57,016 bases of DNA from Desulforegulaceae bacterium (GCA_034006035.1 JAVETN010000015.1:1-57016), one strand, 5' to 3'. Positions 1 through 8,965 are shown, numbered from the stretch's first letter. Notes: generated by a model from the sequence alone, not told the origin. Numbers and translations: made by a program.

Positions 1-28
1 TCTGAGCCAGGATCAAACTCTCCGTAAA
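1..28 (-). rRNA. rrs: 16S ribosomal RNA, 5' end only (partial)
   Basis: The reverse complement of bases 1-21 is the near-universal bacterial 16S 5' sequence (the 27F primer site, AGAGTTTGATCCTGGCTCAG). The rest of the gene lies outside the window to the left. The mature 5' end is placed near base 28 by analogy with E. coli numbering, where this motif begins at nucleotide 8. The exact processing site cannot be read from the sequence. Confidence 0.95.
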
Positions 29-252
29 AAATTTATTTCAAGGACCTGTCTGCTGTTTAGTTTTCAAAGATCGATTTGTTTTTAAATTCAAACAAACGGA
101 AGACAGAATTATATCTTTTCTTTTCTTTTCTTCTGTCAACTACTTTTTTCAGTTTGTTAAACTTTTCTTAAAGAACTTGCCCCTCAAAAACTTTTGTTTT
201 ACTTCCCTGAGGAACGAGACAGCTTATAGTTCTTTTTTGTTCTCCTTGTCAA
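29..252 (-). promoter_or_regulatory. rRNA operon promoter and transcribed leader
   Basis: On the minus strand a perfect -35 TTGACA lies at 252-247. A -10 follows as CTATAA at 229-224 (17-base spacer) or TATAAG at 228-223 (18-base spacer), so transcription should start near 215. That gives a leader of about 190 nt before 16S. The leader contains a boxA-like TTCTTTAAGA at 175-166, as expected for antitermination of rRNA operons, and complementary GACAGAA/TTCTGTC segments near 104-138 that could form the 5' half of the processing region. The bases between 252 and the stop of the ABC gene at 312 hold only a weak A/T-rich inverted repeat. Confidence 0.7.
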
Positions 253-311
253 ACCCTTTTTTAAACTTTTTAATCTTTTTTATTTTAAACCCAGTTTAAA
301 AAAGACTCTGA

Positions 312-1742
312 TTAAACTTTTATTGTTTTTGTATAATAACCTGAACTATCTTTTTTCCTTATAAATTCAAAAACATAATCATAATCAAAATCAAGTTCTG
401 AGTCCAAGTGTGTTACATAGATTAAAGACTTATGTGACATTTTACAAATGACTTTTACAATATCAAGAACAATCTTTCTATAATAAGGGTCAAGACCATG
501 ACAGGGTTCATCCATGATAATGAGGTCAGGATTTTTAATAAGAGCCCTTAAAATAAAAATCAGTCTTTGCTGTCCATAGGAAAGAAAAAGAAAATTTTTA
601 TAAAAAAACTCTTCAATACCAAACTTTTTAAAAATATAGCTTGCTGTATCAATCTGCTTTTTATCAGGTTTTTTATAAAGTCCTATGGAATCATAATAAC
701 CGGAAATTAAAACTTTATAGGCTTCAATTTTTTTATCATACTGCAAATGCAATGAGGGAGAAATAAATCCTGTGTTTTTTTTAAGCTCCCAGATAGTTGT
801 TCCTCCACCTCTTTTTTTTCCAAAAACCTTTACATCGTTTGAGTAAACCTGGAGATTATCTCCTGTGATAAGAGATAAAAGTGTTGATTTGCCGCAACCG
901 TTCTCACCTTTGATAACCCATTTGTCTCCCCTTGAAATTTGAAGATTTATATTTTCAAGAACTTTTTTTTCTCCATAAAAAACATTGCAGTTTACAAGAC
1001 TGGCAATAACTTCTTTTTTAAAAGAGACTTTCCTTTCTAGAAATTCCGATAAATCAGGGGTCTTTTTACCTGAAATTTTTAAAATATCAGGATTTTCAAC
1101 CTCAAACACTTTATTGTCATCAATGGCAAGATATCTGAATTTACACCCTGGGATTTCATCCAATCTATGGGTTACAAGAATAAAACTTATATCTGAAGAA
1201 CAAATATCTAAAACAATCTGCTTTAGAAGCTTAACTGAGTTTAAATCAAGCCCATCAAAAGGCTCATCAAGAATTATAAGTTCGGGCTTATCTTCAAAGG
1301 CTTTTAAAATTTGAAATTTTCTTAATTCACCACTTGAAAGATTATCTATGTTTTTATCTTTAAATGAATTTAGATCAAAAGTTTTATAAAAAGGGTTTTT
1401 ATCATCTAAAATGGACAAAACATCAGGCTTTATTTTTTTACCTGAATAATACTCAGCCTCCTCAAGATTTACCTGCTTTCGCATTATTTTTCTTAGGTTT
1501 TCAAATGAAATATATAAAATATTTTTACTTAAAGGAAGCTTATGATAGCGGGAAATATTGCCTTTGCAAATGGGTACTTCTCCAGTTATTGCCTTCATAA
1601 GAGAAGTTTTTCCACTGCCGTTTTTTCCTGTTACAAGAATATTTTCACCCTTGGAAATGGAAAAAGATGTTCCGGGCAAGGCCAAAAAATCCTGGTAGCA
1701 AATAGTGATGTTTTTTATATCAAGGAGTAAATCTTTTGCCAT
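312..1742 (-). CDS. ModF-like ATPase with two ABC domains
   Basis: Cytosolic protein of 476 residues with two complete ABC ATPase domains in one chain. Domain 1 has Walker A GKNGSGKTS (about residue 40), signature LSSGE and Walker B LIILDEP. Domain 2 has Walker A GENGCGKST (about 278), signature LSYGQ and Walker B LIIMDEP. There are no membrane segments. The second half carries features typical of the COG1119 ModF/PhrA group, including a DSIGLY motif. ModF proteins have been linked to molybdate uptake loci, but no permease or binding protein is nearby, so the substrate or role is open; a regulatory or ABC-F-like role is also possible. The ATG lies 5 bases after the OmpA-family gene, so the two are probably co-transcribed. 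The stop is about 60 bases before the rRNA promoter on the same strand. Confidence 0.8.
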   Translation of the reverse strand: MAKDLLLDIKNITICYQDFLALPGTSFSISKGENILVTGKNGSGKTSLMKAITGEVPICKGNISRYHKLPLSKNILYISFENLRKIMRKQVNLEEAEYYSGKKIKPDVLSILDDKNPFYKTFDLNSFKDKNIDNLSSGELRKFQILKAFEDKPELIILDEPFDGLDLNSVKLLKQIVLDICSSDISFILVTHRLDEIPGCKFRYLAIDDNKVFEVENPDILKISGKKTPDLSEFLERKVSFKKEVIASLVNCNVFYGEKKVLENINLQISRGDKWVIKGENGCGKSTLLSLITGDNLQVYSNDVKVFGKKRGGGTTIWELKKNTGFISPSLHLQYDKKIEAYKVLISGYYDSIGLYKKPDKKQIDTASYIFKKFGIEEFFYKNFLFLSYGQQRLIFILRALIKNPDLIIMDEPCHGLDPYYRKIVLDIVKVICKMSHKSLIYVTHLDSELDFDYDYVFEFIRKKDSSGYYTKTIKV

Positions 1743-1747
1743 AGTAT

Positions 1748-2776
1748 CTAAAAAAACAGCGGATAAATTTCCACTCTCCTATTCATGCTTTTATAGTATT
1801 CATTGGTATTTGGAAGAATAGGCATTGCCTTGCCAAAACCCTGAGATTCTATTCTTGAAGGCGAAACATTGCTTTTTTGAAGATAGGCTTTAACAGATTC
1901 AGCTCTTCTTTTGCTAAGCAAAAGATTATATTTTTCTTCACCTGTGCTGTCTGTAAATCCCCTGAGGCTTAAACGCGTGCCCAAAAATTCAGGAGATCCA
2001 ATCACTCTTGCTATGGAATCAAGAAAAGATGCTGCTTTTGAATCAATTTTACTGGAATCAAAATCAAAATTAACCCTTAAAACAATAGAAGTTCCATATT
2101 CATTTTTATTGTTTTTAAGATCCAGCATTGTGTTTTTTAATTTTTCTGCAAAATCAATCTGGTCAAAACTATCAGAGCTGAAAAGAAGCTTTTTTTTGAG
2201 TTCTGATTTTTTTTCTTCAATATTTTCTTCTTTTAAAAGCTCATCTTCTCTGGTGCTGTCTTTATCTTGCTTTAAACTTCTTTTTCTAAATTCAATTTTA
2301 TCTACCATTGAAAAATCAAGGTATTCAGGAATCCAGGTATTATTGTATTCATCAAATCTTAATACTGAAATTTTTTTTGAGGGAGTGGAGTTTCCTGAAT
2401 ATCTAAAAAACTTTGCATTGGAGCTGTTATCAATTCTATTGTCGTCAAATTTAATTGCCAATGTATAAGAATTGGAAATTCCAGGGACTTCTTCAATAAA
2501 ATCAAGCTCAAGAACTTTTGAAAAAAGCTCTGGCTTAAGAATATAATGAACAAGGCTGTCTTTATCTGAAGTATATTCTATTTGAGAAATATTTAAATCA
2601 GTGGCCCTTAAATTAGGATTGTAAAGATCGTCTTTTTTTTCTTTATCAAGGGGTAAACTGAATTCATTTGAAATTATCCTTGAATTATCCTTTAAATAGA
2701 CAATAAAATTTTTTGAGTAAGAAACTTCAAATGAGAAAAAAAAGAAAATTGCAAAAAAAAGAAGGTTTTTTTTCAT
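1748..2776 (-). CDS. OmpA-family outer membrane/periplasmic protein
   Basis: 342 residues. An N-terminal signal peptide (Lys-Lys then a Phe-rich hydrophobic core, residues 1-21, no lipobox) directs export. The C-terminal ~120 residues form an OmpA/MotB peptidoglycan-binding domain: a NFDFDSSKID strand, GFTDSTG, the LSKRRAESV helix and a terminal NRRVEIYP. In this family the domain binds meso-diaminopimelate of peptidoglycan. The middle (residues 22-215) is unrecognised and includes a charged Lys/Glu stretch around 165-195. The ATG is preceded by GGGGGC. It precedes the ModF-like gene by 5 bases. Probably a cell-envelope anchor protein; partner unknown. Confidence 0.85.
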   Translation of the reverse strand: MKKNLLFFAIFFFFSFEVSYSKNFIVYLKDNSRIISNEFSLPLDKEKKDDLYNPNLRATDLNISQIEYTSDKDSLVHYILKPELFSKVLELDFIEEVPGISNSYTLAIKFDDNRIDNSSNAKFFRYSGNSTPSKKISVLRFDEYNNTWIPEYLDFSMVDKIEFRKRSLKQDKDSTREDELLKEENIEEKKSELKKKLLFSSDSFDQIDFAEKLKNTMLDLKNNKNEYGTSIVLRVNFDFDSSKIDSKAASFLDSIARVIGSPEFLGTRLSLRGFTDSTGEEKYNLLLSKRRAESVKAYLQKSNVSPSRIESQGFGKAMPILPNTNEYYKSMNRRVEIYPLFF

Positions 2777-2900
2777 TCTGCCCCCGGATTTTAAAACTGC
2801 TTTTTTAGCAGTAAAAGAATTGACTTTCCCAAAAATTAAAACATTTTTTTAAATTTTGATTTAATATCAATTCGGCATTTCTAAAAAAAACTTAATTAAG

Positions 2901-2935
2901 TGCCGGACAAAAACCCTGTTTTGTCTCATCCGGCA
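2901..2935 (-). terminator. hairpin downstream of purB, probable terminator
   Basis: TGCCG/CGGCA and GACAAAA/TTTTGTC arms form a long bulged stem on the minus strand, followed about 10 bases later by a run of eight T. It sits between purB (stop at 3025) and the OmpA-family gene (start at 2776), so it likely ends the purB transcript. The rest of the 248-base gap is A/T-rich and shows nothing else I can support. Confidence 0.5.
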
Positions 2936-3024
2936 TCAGATTAAAAAACTAAAAGCTTAAAACATTTCTTCTGTTAAACTTATATATCAACAGCTAAAAA
3001 ACAATTATTGTTTTCAACAAATTA

Positions 3025-4398
3025 TCAAAGATATGTTTTTACATATTTATCAACTAAAGCTTCAGCTGTGCCTGTATATGTTTCAGGTGTTAATTTTTTA
3101 AGTCTTTCTTTTTCATTTTCAGGGAGATTTTCAAGGGAGTCGATAAACAAATCAAGTTCATCTCTTGTTATTCTATGTCCTCTTGTGAGTTTTTTCATTT
3201 TTTCATAGGGGTCTTCTTCTCCAAAAGCACGCATTATTGTTTGCACAGGTTCTGCAAGAAGCTCGAGATTTTCTTCAAGATCTTTTTTTAAGATTTCTTT
3301 ATTAAGCTCAATTTTTGAAAGTCCCTTGATAATTGAGTTGCCTCCAATAAACAAATATCCAAAAACAGCACCCAAATTTCTTAAAACCGTTGAATCTGAC
3401 AAATCTCTTTGAAATCTTGAAACAAGAAGCTTTGAACCTAGATGTTCTCCAATTGAAGAACAAAGCCCAAAATTTCCTTCACTATTTTCAAAATCTATTG
3501 GATTTACCTTATGGGGCATGGTTGAAGAACCCACTTCGCCATCTTTTATTTTCTGCTTAAAATATCCAAGGGAAATATATCCCCACATATCCCTTGCCAA
3601 ATCTATGGAAATTGAACAAAGCCTTGAAATAGAATGAAGATTTTTTGAAATATAAGAATATGGGTTGATCTGGGTTGTATAAAAAAGAGGTTCAACCCCA
3701 AGATATTTATTTATAAATTTTTCAGAGGCTTCAATCCAGTCAATATTTGGAAAAGCAGAAATATGAGCATTGAAATTACCTGTTGCCCCATTCATTTTTC
3801 CCTGGATTGGAAGATTTTTCAAAACATTAAGCTCATCTCTTATTCTCCAGGCAAAATTTATAAGTTCTTTTCCCATGGTAGTTGGGGTGGCAGGCTGTCC
3901 ATGGGTTCTTGACATCATTGGTTCTGCTTTGAATTTAACACCTAAACTTTCAATCAGTTCTAAAACTTCACCAAAAAGTTCAACAGCTTTTTCCCTGCCT
4001 CTTTTTATCATGAGACAATAGGAAGTATTATTTATATCTTCAGAAGTGCATGCAAAGTGAATCCACTCTTTTAAGCTGGAAAGATTTTTTGTGCCTTGAT
4101 CAAATTTTTCTTTTAAAAAATACTCGCAGGCCTTTACATCGTGGTTGGTAACTTTTTCAATATCTTTAATTTTATTTGCGTCTTTTTCATCAAAATTTTT
4201 AACTATATCATAAAGGTAAGTTTTTTCTTCTTGAGAAATTTCACCAAACTTTAATTCTTCCATTAAAAAAACAAACCAATTAATTTCAATTTCAACCCTG
4301 TGTTTTATAAGACCGAACTCAGAAAAAATTTCCGCCAATGGTGAAGTATATCTTTTATATCTTCCGTCAAGAACCGAAATAGACAAAACCTGGCTCAT
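3025..4398 (-). CDS. purB: adenylosuccinate lyase
   Basis: 457 residues, matching the E. coli-type PurB (456). Fumarase/aspartase-superfamily lyase that cleaves SAICAR to AICAR and adenylosuccinate to AMP in purine synthesis. The family signature with the catalytic-loop Ser is visible as SSTMPHKVNPIDFENSEGN near residues 292-310, and SRTHGQPATPTT near 162 carries the catalytic-site His. The N-terminus (LDGRYKRYTSPL) fits the E. coli-type subgroup rather than the shorter Bacillus type. It starts 30 bases after the YcgN-like gene and is followed by a hairpin near 2901-2935. Confidence 0.95.
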   Translation of the reverse strand: MSQVLSISVLDGRYKRYTSPLAEIFSEFGLIKHRVEIEINWFVFLMEELKFGEISQEEKTYLYDIVKNFDEKDANKIKDIEKVTNHDVKACEYFLKEKFDQGTKNLSSLKEWIHFACTSEDINNTSYCLMIKRGREKAVELFGEVLELIESLGVKFKAEPMMSRTHGQPATPTTMGKELINFAWRIRDELNVLKNLPIQGKMNGATGNFNAHISAFPNIDWIEASEKFINKYLGVEPLFYTTQINPYSYISKNLHSISRLCSISIDLARDMWGYISLGYFKQKIKDGEVGSSTMPHKVNPIDFENSEGNFGLCSSIGEHLGSKLLVSRFQRDLSDSTVLRNLGAVFGYLFIGGNSIIKGLSKIELNKEILKKDLEENLELLAEPVQTIMRAFGEEDPYEKMKKLTRGHRITRDELDLFIDSLENLPENEKERLKKLTPETYTGTAEALVDKYVKTYL

Positions 4399-4428
4399 TA
4401 AACTACTCCCTTTTTAAATTTCATAATT

Positions 4429-4863
4429 TTAAAATATTATATAATCTTCCAAATCTTCCTGAAAAACATCTTTTCCTGAAACAGCCTTTCCCTTAGCTGA
4501 AATCCCAAGCTTATGCACAAGGTTTTTATCCCCTGAAATAAGATAATGCCAGTCAGGCAATTTTTTATTAAGAAAAAGAATTCTATATGAACAATTTATG
4601 GGAAGATGTTTAATATATTTTTCAAGATAATCAATACTTAACTTTACACAATCATTTTTGCACTCAAATCTTTTCTCATAAATATTGCAGTTAAAATCAT
4701 CAAGATTAAGATAAACACAGGATACGCAGGTAAAAAAAAGCTCTTCTGTTTCACTGTCTATAAGTTTTTCCATACAGCAAAGTCCACACCTTGAACATAT
4801 AAGCTCCCACTCTTCCCCGGTAAACTCAGCCATTGTTTTAAATTTAAAAAAATCTTTAACCAT
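4429..4863 (-). CDS. YcgN/UPF0260-family cysteine-cluster protein
   Basis: 144 residues from the chosen ATG. A cysteine-rich N-terminal motif (CSRCGLCC, then CVSC, C, C, CV) followed by LPDWHYLISGD and a Gly-Ile-Ser segment matches the UPF0260/YcgN family of putative Zn/Fe-chelating proteins. The start at 4863 is chosen because the FFKFKTMAEFTGEEWE stretch lines up with the conserved N-terminus of the E. coli protein; a longer TTG-started frame (4890) and a later ATG (4833) are alternatives, and none has a good Shine-Dalgarno sequence. The molecular function of the family is unknown. It lies just upstream of purB and is probably co-transcribed with it. Confidence 0.75.
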   Translation of the reverse strand: MVKDFFKFKTMAEFTGEEWELICSRCGLCCMEKLIDSETEELFFTCVSCVYLNLDDFNCNIYEKRFECKNDCVKLSIDYLEKYIKHLPINCSYRILFLNKKLPDWHYLISGDKNLVHKLGISAKGKAVSGKDVFQEDLEDYIIF

Positions 4864-4961
4864 TAAAATATACCATAATATTTTATACAAACTAAAAGGC
4901 GTGAATTTAAACCCAGATAAGGTCTTGTTTTAATATTCACAGCCCTAATTTTTATTGACTG

Positions 4962-5002
4962 TAAAAAAAAAGCATCTTCAACTGTTAAGAAGAAGATGCT
5001 TT
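4962..5002 (-). terminator. rho-independent terminator of cspA
   Basis: An 11-base perfect stem (arms 4969-4979 and 4992-5002, GAAGATGCTTT/AAAGCATCTTC) with an 11-base loop is followed on the minus strand by eight T. It lies 24 bases after the cspA stop codon, a textbook intrinsic terminator. Confidence 0.9.
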
Positions 5003-5026
5003 AGGTTTTCAAAATATAAAAAGAAT

Positions 5027-5227
5027 TTAAACTTTTGTTACATTATCAGCAGCAGGTCCTTTTGGCCCTTCTTTGATATCAAAGGTGACATTATCACCTT
5101 CGTTCAACGATTTAAAACCATCTGTATTGATTGCTGAAAAATGAACAAAAATATCTGTGCCATTTTCCTGTTCAATAAAACCAAAGCCTTTTTTGTCGCT
5201 GAACCATTTAACTACTCCGTTTGCCAT
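5027..5227 (-). CDS. cold-shock protein, CspA family
   Basis: 66-residue single cold-shock domain. RNP1 (KGFGFI) and RNP2 (DIFVHF) nucleic-acid-binding motifs are intact, with the usual N-terminal GVVKWF and C-terminal GPAADNV. Such proteins bind single-stranded RNA/DNA and act as RNA chaperones in the cytosol. Single-gene unit: own promoter (near 5288-5315) and a strong terminator. AAGGG lies just upstream of the ATG. The preferred paralogue letter cannot be decided from the sequence. Confidence 0.95.
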   Translation of the reverse strand: MANGVVKWFSDKKGFGFIEQENGTDIFVHFSAINTDGFKSLNEGDNVTFDIKEGPKGPAADNVTKV

Positions 5228-5287
5228 CTAAACTAACCCTTTCTTAAATTTAATAATATAAAAGTTTCCATTTAACAATTTTTCCTT

Positions 5288-5315
5288 ATTATAACTGGAA
5301 TAATTGACAATGAAA
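5288..5315 (-). promoter_or_regulatory. candidate cspA promoter
   Basis: A perfect -10 TATAAT lies at 5293-5288 on the minus strand, with a weak -35 (TTTCAT, 5315-5310) 16 bases upstream. This predicts a cspA 5' UTR of about 55 nt, shorter than the long cold-responsive leaders of E. coli cspA. The rest of the 219-base gap to mutT must also hold the divergent mutT promoter, which I could not place. Confidence 0.45.
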
Positions 5316-5446
5316 CCAGACTGCCTTAAAGCAGTGCTAAAATATTAATTTCTTTTTTATCCAAGGTCAAGATTAAATATTTGTTTAGTTTCCATTGTTT
5401 ATCATTATGAATGGTTTTATCTTGAATCAAATCCAGGGGAAAAGGC

Positions 5447-5836
5447 ATGATTACAGTGTGTGCAGCAATTATTTTCAATGAAAAAAAAGACAGGATTCTA
5501 ATTGGGAAAAGAAAAAAAGGGGATTTTAAAGGTTTTTGGGAGTTTCCCGGAGGAAAGCTTGAAAACAATGAAACTCCAGAAGAATGCATTCTAAGGGAAA
5601 TTGAAGAAGAGCTTTGCGTTCAAGCTGAAATCATTTCTTTTTTTCATGAATTGATTCATGAATACCCCACTAAAACAATAAAACTTATTTTTTTCAAAGT
5701 CAGACTGATTGACAAGAAAGTCTGCAACAAAGACCATGAAATTGTTTTATGGGTAAAGCCTTCTTTACTAAAAAAATACACATTTCCAGGAGCAGACTTA
5801 AAAATTGTTGAAATGTTAGCTTCCCAAACAAAATAA
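5447..5836 (+). CDS. mutT: MutT-type NUDIX hydrolase (8-oxo-dGTP diphosphatase)
   Basis: 129 residues, the size of E. coli MutT. The NUDIX box is intact: GGKLENNETPEEC (about residue 37) then LREIEEEL, giving G-x5-E-x7-REUxEE with the metal-binding glutamates; FPGGK precedes it. The enzyme removes pyrophosphate from oxidised dGTP so that it is not incorporated into DNA. The ATG follows AGGGG with an 8-base spacing. Single gene on the plus strand, flanked by minus-strand cspA and the selenoprotein gene. Other NUDIX substrates cannot be excluded. Confidence 0.85.
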   Translation: MITVCAAIIFNEKKDRILIGKRKKGDFKGFWEFPGGKLENNETPEECILREIEEELCVQAEIISFFHELIHEYPTKTIKLIFFKVRLIDKKVCNKDHEIVLWVKPSLLKKYTFPGADLKIVEMLASQTK

Positions 5837-5864
5837 AAAAGGCAGCCTTTATAAAAAGACTGCC
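5835..5864 (-). terminator. terminator between mutT and the selenoprotein gene
   Basis: GGCAG-C-CTTT / AAAG-A-CTGCC stem (5841-5864) with an ATAA loop. On the minus strand it is followed by six T, so it ends the selenoprotein transcript. On the plus strand the hairpin directly follows mutT but lacks a T tract, so termination of mutT here is less sure. Confidence 0.75.
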
Positions 5865-5887
5865 CTGATTATAATTCTTATTTTAAA

Positions 5888-6205
5888 CTAAACTGCACAG
5901 CTTCCGCCGGAACTGCAACTGCCGCATCCGCTAGGTCCAAAATTAACATTTGAATCAACTTTAAACCCTGTTGCCGTATAATCAATTTTAACAGGTGTAG
6001 CCTGCTTTAAAAATTCTTTTTCAGCTACAAATTTAAAACCATCTACTTCAAATACTTCGTCTGTATCTTTTTGCTCATCCAGAGCAAGGGCCATTGATGG
6101 GCCTGCTCAGCCGCCGCTGGCAACAAAAACTCTTATAGGCATAATTTCTTTGCCTTCAAAAAAACCTTTTATTTCCTCAATTGCACTTTTAGTCACTTCA
6201 ATCAT
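5888..6205 (-). CDS. HesB/IscA-like selenoprotein (in-frame UGA = Sec33)
   Basis: Reading from the ATG at 6205 (GGAGG seven bases upstream) gives 105 residues if the TGA at 6109-6107 is read as selenocysteine: MIEVTKSAIEEIK..., VFVASGGUAGPSM, ending in a Cys-rich GCGSCSSGGSC. Automated calling sees only the downstream 68-residue part from 6094. The UGA occupies the position of the first conserved Cys of A-type Fe-S carriers (GGC-S/A-G), and a hairpin starts right at the UGA (6108-6082). HesB-like selenoproteins of this form are known in deltaproteobacteria. The role is inferred to be Fe-S or redox related. Single-gene unit with its own terminator and a palindrome-bearing upstream region. The Sec machinery (selA-D) is not in the window. 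Confidence 0.88.
6082..6108 (-). promoter_or_regulatory. bacterial SECIS-like hairpin
   Basis: Immediately at and after the UGA (6109-6107) the mRNA can pair GAGCA with UGCUC and GGCC with GGCC, with a 2-base bulge and a 7-base loop (CAUCAAU). Position, size and coding overlap match bacterial SECIS elements, which recruit SelB for selenocysteine insertion. Confidence 0.75.
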
Positions 6206-6235
6206 TGTTTTGCCTCCGTTAAAAATTTTGTGCTG

Positions 6236-6264
6236 TTTCTAGCATAACTATTTTAATAGTTCAA
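6236..6264 (-). promoter_or_regulatory. possible promoter and 16-base palindromic operator of the selenoprotein gene
   Basis: Minus strand: TTGAAC (6264-6259), a 17-base spacer and TAGAAA (6241-6236), a mediocre sigma-70 match. The palindrome AACTATTTTAATAGTT (6246-6261) covers the spacer and part of the -35, where a dimeric regulator would block RNA polymerase. The regulator is unknown. Confidence 0.35.
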
Positions 6265-6339
6265 TAGATTATCCCAATAATTTTATTGAGTTGTATTTAT
6301 AAAGACTATAATTTCACAAAAAAGTTACAATTTAATTTA

Positions 6340-8919
6340 TCAATTTGCCTTAAATACAATTTCATTGTTTTCCATTTTTGCCTCAACTTTGCTTCCATCT
6401 ATAATTTCGCCTTTTAAAATTGAAAGGGATAATTTGTTTTCTATAAGATTTTGCAAAGCTCTTTTAAGAGGTCTGGCCCCAAAATCAGGCGAATATCCAA
6501 CTTCAGAAATATGATTTAAAACATCATCATTAACTTCAAGTAAAATATTTTTTGTTTCTAGCCTTTTTTTAAGATGAATAAGCTGGATTTTTACAATTTC
6601 TTTTATCTGCTCTTTATTTAGATTGTGAAAAACAATTGTTTCATCAATTCTATTAAGAAATTCCGGCTTAAACGAGCCCCTGAGTATTTCCCCTACTTTT
6701 TCAGTCATTTCATTATGATCTTTATTTGCATATTCAAGAACAAAATGACTTCCAATATTTGAGGTCATAATTATTATTGTGTTTTTAAAATCAACTGTTT
6801 TTCCATGTCCGTCTGTAAGTCTTCCATCATCAAGAATCTGGAGCAAAATATTAAATACATCGGGATGAGCTTTTTCAATTTCATCAAACAAGATAACTGA
6901 ATAAGGACGTCTTCTTACTGATTCTGTAAGATATCCGCCTTCTTCATAACCTACATATCCAGGAGGAGCACCAATCAACCTTGAAACAGCATGCTTTTCC
7001 ATATATTCTGTCATATCAACCCGAATTACAGCATTTTCTGTATCAAACAAAAATTCTGCCAAAGCCTTGGCAAGCTCTGTTTTACCCACCCCTGTTGGGC
7101 CAAGGAAAATAAAAGATCCAATTGGTTTATCAGGATCTGAGATTCCAGATCTTGCCCTTCTTACTGCGTCTGAAACTGCCTTTACAGCCTGGTTTTGCCC
7201 TATAAGTCTTTTGCCTATTCGATCTTCCATGGAAACAAGTTTTTCCATATCACTTTCAAGCATTTTGCTCACAGGAATTCCTGTCCACCCAGACACAACC
7301 TGGGCAATATCTTCAGAATCAACTTCTTCCCTTATAATTGAATTTTTTGCCTTGGAAGATTCTTCCAAAGCTTTTTCAAGCTCCATCTTAAGCTGATTAA
7401 TTCTTCCATATTTTATTTCAGCAACTTTTTCATAATTGCCTTCTCTTTCAAATTTTAAGGCCTCAATTCCAAGTTGTTCAAGCTCTTCTTTAATAGCTCT
7501 GACCTTACCAATTTTATCTTTTTCAGCTTCCCATTTACCTTTTTTTTCAAGGAGCTCTTCTTTTAAAGAAGAAAATTCTGAATTAATTTTTTCAAGGCGT
7601 TTTTTTGAACCTTCATCACTTTCTTTTTTTAAAGCTTCCCTTTCAATTTCAAGCTGGGTTGCCTTTCTTTGGATTTCATCAATTTCAGCAGGCATGGAAT
7701 CTATTTCTATTCTTATTTTAGAAGCTGCCTCATCAATTAAATCTATTGCTTTATCCGGAAGAAACCTGTCTGCAATATATCTGTTTGAAAGGGTTGCAGC
7801 AGAAACTATGGCTGAATCTTTTATTCTTACTCCATGGTGAACTTCATATTTTTCTTTTAGCCCTCTTAAAATTGAAATTGTATCTTCCACATCAGGTTCT
7901 TTGATTATAAGTGGCTGAAATCTTCTTTCCAAAGCTGAATCTTTTTCAATATATTTTTTATATTCATTAAGGGTTGTGGCACCAATACATTTTAAATCCC
8001 CCCTGGCCAGAGAAGGTTTGAGCATATTTGAGGCATCCATTGAACCTTCTGCTGCACCTGCTCCAACAAGAGTGTGAAGCTCATCTATAAAAAGGATGAT
8101 TTCACCGTCTGATTTTTCAATCTCCTTTAAAAAAGACTTAAGCCTGTCTTCAAATTCTCCCCTATATTTTGCTCCGGCAACAAGAGCCCCAAGATCTAGA
8201 GAAATAATTTTCTTATTTTTTAAGGTTTCAGCCACATCACCTTCAATTATTCTCCTTGCAAGTCCTTCTGCAATTGCAGTTTTACCAACACCTGGCTCTC
8301 CTATGAGAACAGGATTGTTTTTGGTTCTTCTTGATAAAATCTGAACAACCCGCCTTATTTCCTCGTCTCTGCCTATAACAGGATCAAGCTTTCCTCTTTT
8401 TGCAAGCTCTGTAAGATCTTTTCCATATTTTTCCAAAGCCTGATATTTTTCTTCAGGATTTTGATCTCTAATCACTTCGTTTCCCCTTATTTCCATTAAA
8501 ACATTTAAAATTATATCTTTTGTAATATTATTTGTTTTAAAAAGATCTTTTATCTTTTCCTCTGAATTATCAATCAGGGATAAAAGAAGATGTTCAACAC
8601 TTACATATTGGTCCTTCATATTTTCAGCTATTAAAAACGAAGCATCAAGAACCTTAAATGCATTTCTAGAAATAGAAATCTGAGTGTTTCCACCAGAAAC
8701 AGAAGGAATTTGACCCAAAAGAGAATCGACTTTATTTATAAAAGCCTCTCTTATAACCCCTGCTTTTTCTAAAACCAAAGATGCTATTCCGTCTTTATCC
8801 TCAATCATTGAACTTAAAAAATGTATGTTTTCAATGGACTGATGACCTTTTCTCAAAGCAAGACTTTGAGAGTTTCCAATTATTTCCTGGGATTTTATGG
8901 TAAATTTATCAAAGTTCAT
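6340..8919 (-). CDS. clpB: ATP-dependent disaggregase ClpB
   Basis: 859 residues, normal length. Order: N domain (1-145), AAA+ 1 with Walker [10 protein letters not shown] (about 207-215) and Walker B ILFIDE, the long coiled-coil middle domain (about 410-525) that separates ClpB from ClpA/C, AAA+ 2 with GPTGVGKTE (about 606) and VILFDE, and a C-terminal domain with GARPLKRA. It works with DnaK to extract proteins from aggregates. Start: ATG with AAGGAGAGGG upstream. No CIRCE element or convincing sigma-32 promoter is visible in the short gap to the divergent gene, so heat control is not shown by sequence. Confidence 0.97.
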   Translation of the reverse strand: MNFDKFTIKSQEIIGNSQSLALRKGHQSIENIHFLSSMIEDKDGIASLVLEKAGVIREAFINKVDSLLGQIPSVSGGNTQISISRNAFKVLDASFLIAENMKDQYVSVEHLLLSLIDNSEEKIKDLFKTNNITKDIILNVLMEIRGNEVIRDQNPEEKYQALEKYGKDLTELAKRGKLDPVIGRDEEIRRVVQILSRRTKNNPVLIGEPGVGKTAIAEGLARRIIEGDVAETLKNKKIISLDLGALVAGAKYRGEFEDRLKSFLKEIEKSDGEIILFIDELHTLVGAGAAEGSMDASNMLKPSLARGDLKCIGATTLNEYKKYIEKDSALERRFQPLIIKEPDVEDTISILRGLKEKYEVHHGVRIKDSAIVSAATLSNRYIADRFLPDKAIDLIDEAASKIRIEIDSMPAEIDEIQRKATQLEIEREALKKESDEGSKKRLEKINSEFSSLKEELLEKKGKWEAEKDKIGKVRAIKEELEQLGIEALKFEREGNYEKVAEIKYGRINQLKMELEKALEESSKAKNSIIREEVDSEDIAQVVSGWTGIPVSKMLESDMEKLVSMEDRIGKRLIGQNQAVKAVSDAVRRARSGISDPDKPIGSFIFLGPTGVGKTELAKALAEFLFDTENAVIRVDMTEYMEKHAVSRLIGAPPGYVGYEEGGYLTESVRRRPYSVILFDEIEKAHPDVFNILLQILDDGRLTDGHGKTVDFKNTIIIMTSNIGSHFVLEYANKDHNEMTEKVGEILRGSFKPEFLNRIDETIVFHNLNKEQIKEIVKIQLIHLKKRLETKNILLEVNDDVLNHISEVGYSPDFGARPLKRALQNLIENKLSLSILKGEIIDGSKVEAKMENNEIVFKAN

Positions 8920-8965
8920 ATTTTATCCCTCTCCTTAAGGTAAAAAATTACTTTATCTAATTGTC

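Noticed and set aside
283..301. TTTTAAAC/GTTTAAAA inverted repeat after the ModF-like gene as a terminator
   Set aside because: The stem is nearly all A/T and is followed by an A-rich, not T-rich, stretch on the minus strand.
985..1314. Plus-strand frames inside the ABC ATPase (also 1364-1730, 1911-2468 and similar elsewhere)
   Set aside because: They are antisense shadows of confidently identified genes, with Ser/Phe/Leu-rich translations and no start signals.
5326..5589. 87-codon minus-strand frame across the cspA-mutT gap
   Set aside because: It overlaps the mutT coding region antisense and has no ribosome site or protein-family features.
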